Shown piece by piece: positions 50,050 to 61,000 of a stretch of 64,000 nt of DNA. The DNA is from Oreocharis arfaki (Eukaryota > Chordata > Aves > Passeriformes > Paramythiidae). The stretch lies in NCBI GenBank assembly GCA_013398015.1, contig VZRR01003269.1, forward strand, positions 62,227-126,226. The letters are read 5' to 3'. How positions within the stretch are numbered: the first letter of the stretch is position 1; each line of letters starts with the position of its first letter. Under the pieces are notes generated by a model. The model was not told the DNA's origin, searched no databases, and saw only the letters and a list, made by a program, of their open reading frames with translations. A program made the position numbers and the translations under genes.

Positions 50050-52755
50050 TCATTTAAAAAAAAACCAAAAGAAACTAACAAATCAAAAAACAACTACTAC
50101 TTTCAAAAAATTCAGAAAATGTGAAATTTTGTATTATCAGTTAGTACTCTTACTATTTTTTATAGCAGCCTTCATTTGAATGCCATTTGAATGTGCTTTA
50201 TTTGCAGAATACTATAAAACAAGGTCCAGAATATGATATTCATTATACATGCAGGGAGAACCTGAAAAACTTAAGAATGTGGGCCTTGCCCTATGACACC
50301 ACAGGGTCTGTTCAGCTGTGGGTGAGTCAGAGGCTCTGGATCCAGTATGGAGTGTAATCGTTGTTGTGCAGTGACCTCTAGAGCTGGAGGGATGACAGAG
50401 GCTGCTCTGAAGCTCTCTGCTGCTCCGTGACTGGCATCTGCAAGTGCAACCCACATGTCAAAAGCAATCTGCCTAACTGGTGCAGAAAAACCCAAGGGCT
50501 TCCAGAAAAAGTTAAACTTGTAACAACCTGTCCTCATTTTGTTATGGATGACAATCGTGAGATAGCTTACATGTGCCAGTGACATCAGTGTTGTAAAAAT
50601 ACCACAGATACATTCTTGATAAAATCCAACAAAGGAAACCTAAGAATGTACAATGATGGCAAACTTCCGTATGTGCAACATAGGATTCCCAGCACAGTTA
50701 TACCAGAAGTTTGGCTACAGTTTGGTTGTTTTACTTGAAATTATTTCTACTTATTGTTCAATTTTCTTTGTTATGACTTCTTTTATTTCCTGTGCAAATG
50801 TTCTAGGTCATGTCTTCTAGTGGGGATGAGTGCGACTGATAAGCAGAGATTTGTCAAACAGAAAATTCCCCTGTGCAGAGGTGACTGTTGTTATATACAT
50901 TATGACACACTGTTTGGTTTAAAATGGTTTGAAATCAGAGCCCTGTTGGACTGAGTGCTGCTCTATACTCTGGAGCATCATCCCTGCTCCAAGGAGCACT
51001 TGTAGTGTCCCACACGGGGACACAAACTGGTGAAGGAAGAGTATTCTCTCTCTGCAAGATGGGCAGGGAGCAGCTTGGCCAGATCATGCAGGAAGTCTGG
51101 GGCAAATGCAGTTTTTAGCCAAGCTGGTAAACTGCACTGGAGTTGGTAACCTCAGCACTGTCCTCTCTCTCAAACACTAGGTTTGAAATTCTCCAGAATT
51201 GCGAGGCTGTTGTAAATTAAGCCAGGAAAGATTAACAATATCCTCAAAGATTTTAGCAGAATTTCCAGTATATCCAAGTGAGGGGCAACTATGTTATGCT
51301 TGTAGAATACGTACCCTGTTCCAGGCTAACATAGTCACATAGTTCCTGGTTACAGCAAAAAGAGTTTGAGGAATGTTACAAGCAATCCCTGCAGTAATGG
51401 TCTGACTTGCCTGTACCACTACTTCAAGCTGTTCTTTCCTCTTGACCCATGCACAGACCCCTCTGTCAAAAGGTCTGGTGATGTTTGGCCACAAATATGC
51501 TTCTCCAAATAGGTGTGTTGGCTAAAATTTGATTTTTGCTTCCTCCTTTCTTGTTATCTCATCCATTTTGCATGATGCTAGTGGCACTTTAGTGCCTTTC
51601 CACATCTCACCATACACAGACAAGCAGGCAAGCTTTCTGACAGTTCAGATGCAGCAGATACTGGAATTACAACCAGGTGCAGGCAATCCTTATGGGGCAG
51701 TCGTGGGACACAGCACAGCCTGTGGGGTAGGGCTCTGTGCTGGGGCTGCTTACACCTGGCTCAGGCTGGTGTTCTCAGACACTTGTGCCTGTCAGACAAC
51801 ATTAGCTGTGAGCAGCTGCTTCCTAACATCTTTCAAATCTCTTTGGAACAAAGCCTGGAAGTTCAGTAACAGAGAGACAAATGGCACTAAGAATGACAAT
51901 CCTGCTGTTCTGTGCTTCTCTCTGAATGATTAAAAACCAATCTTGATATGCTATTAGTTAGCACTGGCAGAGGAAAAAGGAAACTGGCCTCCCCAGGGGA
52001 TACTTACTCATCAAGTAAAAATGTGTTCCTTCGTTTTGAAGATGAAGTATCTGAAGTGTGTGACAGGGTGGGTGCTATGTGTGCTGTACAATCAGTGGGC
52101 ACCACTGAACGCTGGGTGGGCTCTGCCAAAAGGCTCCAGACTGTGGGTTGCTTCCCCAAGAGCAGCCTTGTAAGCTTTGCAAGACACACACAGATTTACA
52201 GGATGCTACGGAGTGAGCCTGGTTCTTGTCTTTCCAAAACCAGAATAATTGCTGTTTCAACACAAACACTAACTGTTTCTTGCTTTCAGCAAGATTTGCT
52301 TAAAAACATGTTGTAAAAACCAAAAGAAGTAAAAAAAAAGAAATCAAAGGTGTTACTTGATATATATCAAATGTTACCTACTTGTTCAGGGCTCCAAGCA
52401 CGCTCAGCACGTCTCTCAATTTTTCATTCCCCAGAATGAAAAGAGCATATTTTTCACAGAGCAAATATAGCGAGTAAGCAAGAAGAGGGTCTGGTGAAGC
52501 AAATGCTTGATATAGTCAAGGGCTCAATTATGCATCAGTGGATTCAATTTATAGAGCAGAGAGCATCGGTCTTGGACAAAGTCAGTCTTCCCACACAGAG
52601 CACTAAAGTCCACGCTGACAGAATGAATTAAGTAGAGTGCTAGCCAGAAGTCACTTCTTCCAAAAGGTAATTTGATTCAGTCCTACAGAAATTAGATTCC
52701 AGAGGTGGAATATTTACATCTCTTGCTTGAAATCACTTGAAATGTGCAGACACCA
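50050..52755. other. Intergenic DNA, no gene recognised
   Basis: This unique-looking sequence has several open frames of 60-130 codons on both strands (for example 51294-51494 minus and 51529-51933 plus). No known domain is visible and none is joined to a plausible neighbouring exon. Confidence 0.55.
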
Positions 52756-52780
52756 CCCCACCCCCCCGCCCCAAAACCCC
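52756..52780 (-). other. Predicted G-quadruplex motif
   Basis: On the minus strand this reads GGGG, TTTT, GGGG, C, GGGGGGG, T, GGGG: four G-tracts of at least four with loops of 4, 1 and 1 bases. This satisfies the strict quadruplex pattern with room to spare. It lies in AT-rich DNA far from any recognised gene. Confidence 0.9.
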
Positions 52781-55700
52781 ACATGTTTATTATTGGTTGG
52801 CTTGTTTTGTGGTGAAGGCTTTCCCTTGGATACAAGTGTATCTCTGCAGAAGTAACTGAGTGAGAAGACACCCGTGTATACTTGGTTTACAGAATCAAAG
52901 CATGTTGGACTACGTCAGCGATAAAATTTTCCCCAGACGTGTTTTGATACAAATGAGCAGTTTGTGTGACATTTGGGTAATGCAGGTGATACATAGGACT
53001 AAAGAGCATCACAAGCCATCTTTATCTGCCTCTCTTCATTACAGGACCAAGAAAACCTTATTTGTGAGAGTGAAAAAGTTGATCCTTGTGCTCTTGGTAC
53101 AATCTGCACTGCTTTAATGCAGAGCATCAAGCATCACAAATTATAAAAGAACAGTGTTGAAGGCTCAGAATGAGGTCACTTGTGTTTCTCTTTGCTTTTG
53201 TGTGACAGTAAAAGCTTTTGTATTACTGTAGTCTGCCTACATGTGACCCTAGGAAACCAATACACCTTATCCTCTGTTGTTGCAGACAACCAAATCCTGG
53301 CTCTCAAGCGTTCCTGTATGGAGCTTGTGCATCTGAACTGGTTAGGTTTGCTCCTTTACTCCTATTGGAAGGAGGATTATCTTCCAGAACCACCTGTCAG
53401 ATTTCGAGATTTTTGCTTTTCTATTGAAAAAGCTTTTATAGAAGCAGAATGCCTCAAGCAGCCGAACTTAGAAGATTTTTGCTTCAAATGCAGAGGACTA
53501 GAGAGTTGCAACCAAACTGCCTTAGCCCTTCAGTTTGACTGAGGCCTTGAATTTCCATCTCAGATCATCTCAGATAAAACACTGGCTTGGTGCCAAAAGA
53601 AGGGAAACTTTGCATTTATCACTGGTGTGTTCTGCTAGAAAAACTGCCATTGGTTTCTATTAACTGACATAGAGGTGAGCAGACAACAGAGTTGTGGTGA
53701 AGGACTCTGTGTTCTGTGGCCTTTCACAAGCCTCCCCACCCTTATATAAAAGGCTTGGAGATGGTTTGGATCTTCTCCAAAATGCAGTACCTCATCTTCT
53801 TCTTCCCCCAGCTTCATTCCACTAATGAGTTAGCAGCTCCACCTGAGGTTGCTAACAATGTGTTGACAACAGACCTTATTTTTCTGTGGCCTGAGCAATC
53901 TGCTTGGTACATGATCTGAGGGTCAGGTTATTGCAGTGAGCTGTACAGTGTGTTTTGTAGATATTTTTCACTCAGTTGTTGGCAGGGCCCCAGGCTACTG
54001 CGCTTACTCCATTGACTCTTTCACTTGCATTTCCAATTTTCTTTGCATGAAAGCTCAATCTATCACAGGAAGCCTTTCCACTGGCCATTAATTCTCACTG
54101 GCTGGCTGATTGACTGGGCTCCCATGCTGCATCACTTTGGAAGTTAATAGGATTACTGGAAATTCGAGAAACAGCTCACATGGTGACTTTAAAAAAAATA
54201 CAAAAGGAAGGAAGGAGGTGATAGCCGATTTGTCAGGATTCATACAGTGAGTGAGTTCACCTCCTCTGAGTTATCCAAAATTGCATTTGACTGGTAGCAG
54301 CCTTAATGGGCCAATTGTCATTTTGATTGACAACTCCGCAGCAGAGTATAACGAAGCTGGTATAAATTAAATGAAGTTGCAATGACAGTGGTGGCTCAGG
54401 GCTGTCAGCAGGGCACATCCAAGCTGCAGAGCAAGTGTGGGCCCAAGGCTGTGCTTGAGCCCAGCCCTGCCAGCAATTCCTCACTCGCTGCACGAGGCTC
54501 TGTGGTACGAGCCAGACTCAGGGCCTCTCTCAGAGCATCCTGGGCTGAATGCCTGCCTGCAGGGGTGAGCAGGACAGGGGGATCATGCTCACACTGTGTG
54601 CTTAGTCTGCTCTACAAACAGCATAACGTCTCTGGGGAGTCCTGCACCATGGCAGACAGGACTGGAAGGCAAACGGAGCATGTCTGCTCCTGTGATATAG
54701 CCCAAGTCATAGGCTTACACTGACAACATAGAAACACAATAAAAGATAAGGATTTACAGGGATATAGACCATGTTTTAGTCTACACAGCAGTCTAAAGCA
54801 CTCTTTCATGCTGTGTTGTTTTTGTCTTTAAAGAACTCAAAAGCTGTGTGAAGGGCAGGTGTGTTTCCCATGGCTTTTCTCAAGTGATTGACAGTTGTAG
54901 TTTGCATCAATTTTTTTTTTTTAATGGATACTGAGGAAGACTGAGAAACAGAGAAAGCTTACATGTCTTCTACCTGGAATTGCAAAGAAGCCTAATTCCT
55001 GAACTTTCCTTCAGCTTCTCCTTCTCCCGGTGTCCCATTTCTTTTTTCCCTTCCTGTAAAGAGCAGGCTTGGGTACTATAGACAGGTCTGGTTACTGGCT
55101 CTCTCTACCTGTTCATTCTGTTAGGAGCCTGAAGAAGGTGAGAAGTGGAGAGGTTGTCTCCATGGAGGGGATATATGAAGTGAAGAAGGTACAAAATAAC
55201 TGCTCCTGCAGGTTTGACAAGAGTGATAGTGCCTCCTGTTATATTTGTCTTCCATACATTTTAGGTACTCAAACTATGCAAACATTTCTGCTTTCTTTTT
55301 CTAACTCTGGGTAGTGTAGTTCTCTCATAAGACAAGAAGTTCTTCAGAATCTGGTCTTCAACTGCTGGTGTTGGTTTGTTCTTCTTTGCTTGGGTTATAG
55401 TCCTGTTTAGAGTGATTGTGGGGCTCAGTATTGCTTGACAATAATTTGGGTGTGGTACAGTCTACATCAAACTTCCCTGTGGCAAACACTTGGGTGTTCG
55501 TGTCCTTTTGGTTACATTGGCATTAAGGCCAAAGAGTAAAGCAGAAAGACAATATTGCTCACAGTCCAAGAGGGATGTGGCTCTTTTGAGAGGTTCAAAG
55601 GGAGCAATTTGGGCAAGGGAAGCAACATCTGGTTGTTCTCTATTGGGTTTAAACAGAGAAAGAGTTGCTGCTGCCTCCTTTTCCTCACAAAAACACTCAG

Positions 55701-58040
55701 CAGCTGAATTTTTGATGGAGAGGAGAGAAGATCGATTATTTCTTTCTCAGCCTTTACTGTCAAGCAAAGTGTTCTCTCAAGTTAGCATTACTTTCCTTTC
55801 TGCACCTGGAGGACATGTTGCCATCAGCTTTTATATCAATAAGGCTGCTCTAATTCTTTCCTTCTGATTTTATGAAAACAGTTATGTGTGATCCCTGTGC
55901 TGTAACTTGTGCAATTCCAAAGGCAGCAGTATGTGTGAGATTTCCCCCAGCCACATGAACAGAACTGTTTCCAGATCCATCTATTCGTGTAACTCCATAT
56001 GCCAATCCCAGACGGAGCGCAAGCTTCTGAAATTGTGTATCCTCACATGTAAGAAGGAAAGTGGTCATGAGGATGACAGGTGCAATTTGAAAATGTGGAT
56101 AAGCAGAACTTCTAAGACTGATAGTGGTAGGGGATAATTTGGGAACTGAATAGATCATTCCTCTCCAAACAGCACTTCTAGACTGTCTGCATGCAGGCGT
56201 TTTCATACCAGGAACAAAGTCTGTGAGGCAAAAAAAATGTTGGTTTATATTTTTACGAATACATATGTATGTCAAATTGGTAGTTGTGCAGTTCATAATT
56301 AGTAAAACTAAAATAGAATCAGATTGCTTTTTATCAGATTGGTTTCCTATGCAGGAATAAAAGCTTATCCTGATTTAATCCTGTGCATACGTACTGGGGA
56401 CAGTTGCCTGTATATAACAAGATAGCTAAAATGCTAACGCTTCTGTGTGAGAAAAAGGCTCACACTCCATTTTGAAGGTTCTTCTGGTTTTAGTGGCACT
56501 GCAGCCAAACACATTGTTCATGTGTAGATCCCCAGAGCCTTTCTTTTCCTTTTCAGTTTGTTATCTAATTGCACCAAGGTAAATACAAACAGACAACCTC
56601 ATCTGCTGGAGTAGGAATAAGTCAGCAAACTGTCATCTTTTACCATGCACAGGTCTCACAGGAACTCTATTCTTTTCATTTCTGAATAGGCAGAAAAGTA
56701 TGGGTTTAGAAAAATCGTGTCAGCTGTGATACAGTGATAAAATCAAACACAGATGCTGAAACTGAGCTTCACTAACATTTTTATTAGGCTAAAGAGGCTG
56801 CATGTTAAAGTTTATATAGTTTCGAGGCAAAATGAGGTTTATATGGTTTCACTTTACACAGAAAAAAAGAATAAACTTTTAGTCTCACTAAGTTAACAAT
56901 AAAGATGAGAGAAAAGCTGAATCTCCAAGGGGGAGCATAGTGTGTGTTTGCTGTCTGCAGATATGTGCATTGAGCTGAACAGGTTTCAGAGGCACAATTC
57001 AAGGAAAAAAGGGCTACCACAGCTCTGCAGGTTGTGTGGGGTGATGCATTCCCTTTACACACTGATTTTTCACAACTGCATTTGACGGGGAGGAAAGTTC
57101 CCATGGGCAAACCTAACTCTGGAAGGGAAAAAATGCGTGATCCTTCCCAACTGAAAGTAAGTTATATACTCAAAGCAATAGGCACTAGTCCAAGCCAAGC
57201 ATGTAAAGTTACATGAGAGATTCAGAGACAGCCTGAAATTCACATTTCTGCTGTGGACCAGACGTAAGCGGGGAGTGTAGGTACCATGTTGTGCAGCACA
57301 TGGCGCCTTCAGTCCCAGCTGTGTCTGCAGTGCAGCAAAGACGTCACAGCAGCTGGCACAGAGCAGTGCTGGTGATGCCAGGGCTTGGCACAGCCCCTCA
57401 TCGTCATGCTCAGCTCCAGGCAGGGCTGTAGCTGCTCTGTGGATACTCCCAAACAGCAGCTCCAACCTGAGCCCTGCAAACCCAATCATCGGCTGAACAG
57501 CATTTCCTTCCACTGCTCCATGTCTTATTTGTATTTGGTTTATACTGACTTTAAGGACTTATTTCATTGCCAAGGTGGTCTGTCTAAGGAATCTTCTTTC
57601 AGAGCCATCAGAAACAGAGACTTAGAAGGAAACCCCCAACAGAAAAGCATGTATTTAAGCAGTATGTCTAACCACTGCACCAGTCTTGAAATGGATCACG
57701 TTTTGATTTCTGAACCATTTCTGTGTCCAGAAAATGGATGGGGTTTTATTTGGTGTCTTGGATTTTTTGTTTCCTTGGACTCTTATAACCCAGAAACCAT
57801 TGGAGTTTACATTTTATTTCAGTAAGCAGAAGGAAAGAAGTCATAACTCTGTGTTTGCCTTCCATTTCCTTATGGAGGGGGAAGCAGCTGCAGATCTGAG
57901 TACAGTGCTCTAACTGTGCTGCTGCTGCTGATTGTATTATGTCTGGATATGCAAGTCTTGCAAATTTTGCATCTGCAGAGTTTCTGGCAATACTCTAATG
58001 ACATTTTATGATTTTCTTTTTGCCTCGTTGGCCTTATGAA
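52781..58040. other. Intergenic DNA, no gene recognised
   Basis: The longest open frame here is at 55850-56296 on the minus strand (148 codons), and a (CTG)5 run is at about 57917-57931. Composition is otherwise ordinary AT-rich unique DNA. No domain or known gene was recognised. Confidence 0.55.
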
Positions 58041-58066
58041 ACGTATGTTAACATACGTTAACATAC
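58041..58066. repeat. 18-bp perfect palindrome overlapping a 10-bp tandem repeat
   Basis: ACGTATGTTAACATACGT (58041-58058) equals its own reverse complement. GTTAACATAC is tandemly repeated at 58047-58056 and 58057-58066, so the second copy overlaps the right arm of the palindrome. Confidence 0.95.
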
Positions 58067-61000
58067 AATAAAACCAGAGGATTTTAAAAGGGTACATACT
58101 GCTTATTAAATATCTCCAAAGACAGTAAAAAACAGTTTGCCTTGGCAATGAAGGTTACTTCTACCAAGATAAATTTATTTGCTTTTAAAGCTGACAGAGT
58201 GATTTCTTGGTGTTTGATTTATGGTGATGTCTTGTACTTTGACTTGCTCTTTGTCTGTATACCCATGTGGGTTTTTTTAATAAGAATCTTGAATTTTTTC
58301 TGAAATGAAAGAAGAGTTATGTTGAGAAGGGAATTTGTGTGCCTTAATTCTTTGGTGTAAAAAATATCCTGGACAAATCTGTTTCCTGTCAAATACTGAG
58401 ATTTGCCAAGATCCCTCAAAAACTCTTCTCTCCTGAAAATAGAGCAACAGTGAAGAATCTCACATTTAGAAAATAGCACAGTAAGAGGAAGTTTCCAGCT
58501 GTGACACATGCTAATAATATCATTTACGGTTTTGAGCAATTCCTCATGAAGTCCTGAATCATGTTATAAAATCATCCACTAGGAATAATAGTACTAAAGA
58601 GCTAAAGAGTTTATGAGCCATCTAAAAATCCATGTCAACTTTTGTACCCGGTTTAACTGAGCTTCAGGGAGTGCTGGAAGGTTTTAGCTCAGTAGATGAC
58701 AGGTCCTAGGAAGCTTTCCTAGCACATTTGGAAAAGAAACTATTGGAGACTAAAAAGCACTGAAGGTCTCAGTTGGGCCAGAAGTGACTGGAATGGTTCC
58801 TACTGGCTCATCTAGTGGAAGTAGTTGTTCTCAGGCAGATTTTGCTCTTCCTGCCCCTGGTTTAAATCCAGAACTTCCCTGAAATGGAAAGAAGGCAGGT
58901 GAGATGAAAATGAGGCCTCATGGATTTACCCTGCAACAACTCTCTGTTTTGCTGCCAGCACTGTGAAGCTCAAGGCACCGTAACTGGCTGCAGGCTGCAG
59001 TTTTGCTGGTGAGCTTCCCCGGTGGTTGCCTGCAGTGGGAGCTCTTGTTCTCCCCGGAGTCCTTCTGAGCGCTGCCACATCTGCTGCACGAACACTTTCC
59101 CCGATTGCATTCCTCATCTTGGCTCACACCATGCAGCTCCTGGCTGTAAATTCAGTGGAACTGGGCTCGAGTCTGTCTTTGTGAGCAAGACCCAGACATT
59201 CCCTGTAGCTTCTTTTAGTTCAGCAAGCCTCGTAGAGCAGCTGCAGTTAACTGGCACCCAGCTGCTCCCGGAAAAAGGGAAAGAGTAGCAGAGCAGTTCT
59301 AGTCATTCAAAAATAAAATCATCCCAAGAGATACTGCTTCTCGAAAACTTCAGAGTAGCAAGCAGCTGGATCCCAGAAAATACAATTTCTGCTGTTCTTG
59401 TGTCACTGGGGCAGGACATGGAAGAATCTACCACTTCATAGAGGCCATTCCTTTAACTGTCATTGTTTCCACGTCCAGTACTTCTAAATCTGCCTTTTGT
59501 TTCCACAGCAGCTCAGATTAGCAGTGTCTTCCATTAGGGAGCTTTTATATTGCAAAAATAATTTTCTGGTTTGCCATTTTTGCTGTAGACATAATGTAAG
59601 CAGAAAATGATGGTGTTTGCATGCCTGGAGTGAGACTTAACTTTAAAAATTCATTCAGTTACACAAAGAAAATCCCAAATTACATTTTTTTCTGCCCAGC
59701 TAGGAAAGTGCTTTTGTTAATTCTAGTAATATTTACATATTTTATTAGTCTATCCGTTTCATCTAATCTGGTCTTTCCTGTTTTACTCTGTAAGCTCTGT
59801 ACTGGGTAGAAAAAAGGACACAGTTAAGTCTTGTGCTTGAGTGGAAATTTTTTAATGTGTGCATGTTCTCCCTCCCACCTGATCCCCCACTTTTTCTTTA
59901 TCTGAATTGCTGTGTGACTGATGATCTCACTTCTACCAAAGTCAAGAAGAATGCTACTATTGGCCTCCCTGTGCACACAGGGTAGGAGTGGTCAATGTAA
60001 TCTCTTTCTTCCACAGTCTCTCTTGTTCTGTTGTAGCAAAATCTCCCTTTGGCCACAACCATCAGGGAAGATAGCACCAGCAGCATTTCTGGATGGGTAA
60101 TCTGTGGCCACATCAACTGAATGTGTCCTGATAAGCTTTTCCATGGCCCCAGTGACTCCTACAACTCTTTCCTCCTTGTTCCGCTTTCCCTCCCTTTCTC
60201 ACTTCAAAATGGGAGGCTTCAAAGCACTCTGCCTTGTGTAGATTAAGAATAGGGTCAGGTTTTTTTAAGATCCATTAGTCCCGGAGCAGGGAGTCCTGTA
60301 CAGGGAGGAGTTCTCTGGGAGACCTTCATTGTATTAACCAAGCTGTGGTGTAGAGCCCTGGGGCTGTACTGGCAATGAGGGAAGGGGAAGCTGCCAGCTC
60401 TGCTTTACCGGGGAAAGGCCTCTGCCTGCAGATGAGGGGAGTGATCCTCGTTCTCAGCTTCTCTGACTGCCTGTGCGTGTGTTCCCAGGCAGGAGCCGAG
60501 TGCCATGCGGTGCCTGAAGTGAAGGCTGCAGTTTCTCCTTGACTCGCACCAGGCTTCTGTGATACTTCCCTCCCAAGTTTCCATTCCTGACCATATTTTT
60601 GATCTGCTCTGAGCTCATCACTCTGCCATACTGCAGTGTTTCCATTGATGTCACTGAAGCTGTTCCTGACCACCATCACCTGAGGGGAGAGGGCTCAGTG
60701 GCACCAAAGTAGCTCAGTAAGGTCATCAGGTTTGCTCCAGGATTCTGAGAACAGGACAACATGACCAGAACCCCTTCAGACTGTAAAGATGCTTATCTGC
60801 TGCTTTCTGTACCTGCCCTGTCAGCAGGCAGGAGGAGACACTGCACTTCTTTCTCATATGCAGGCTTGGTCCTGAGTCTAGGTTTTGCTTCTCTCTTTTG
60901 CACAATCTCTGAAACATTCAGAGGCACCTGCCATAACCTAGGTCTCCTTAAACTGGTAAATTGCTTTGTCCCTGTTTTACTCCTCATCATATCCTGCAAT

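Noticed and set aside
51294..51494. Minus-strand frame whose middle loosely recalls the helical region of a retroviral envelope transmembrane subunit
   Set aside because: The resemblance is only a loose spacing of hydrophobic residues. No cysteine motif, neighbouring viral gene, LTR or primer-binding site was seen, and the first codon is TTG.
53180..53542. 120-codon plus-strand frame
   Set aside because: No domain, signal or splice context was visible, and its length is within chance expectation for this much AT-rich DNA.
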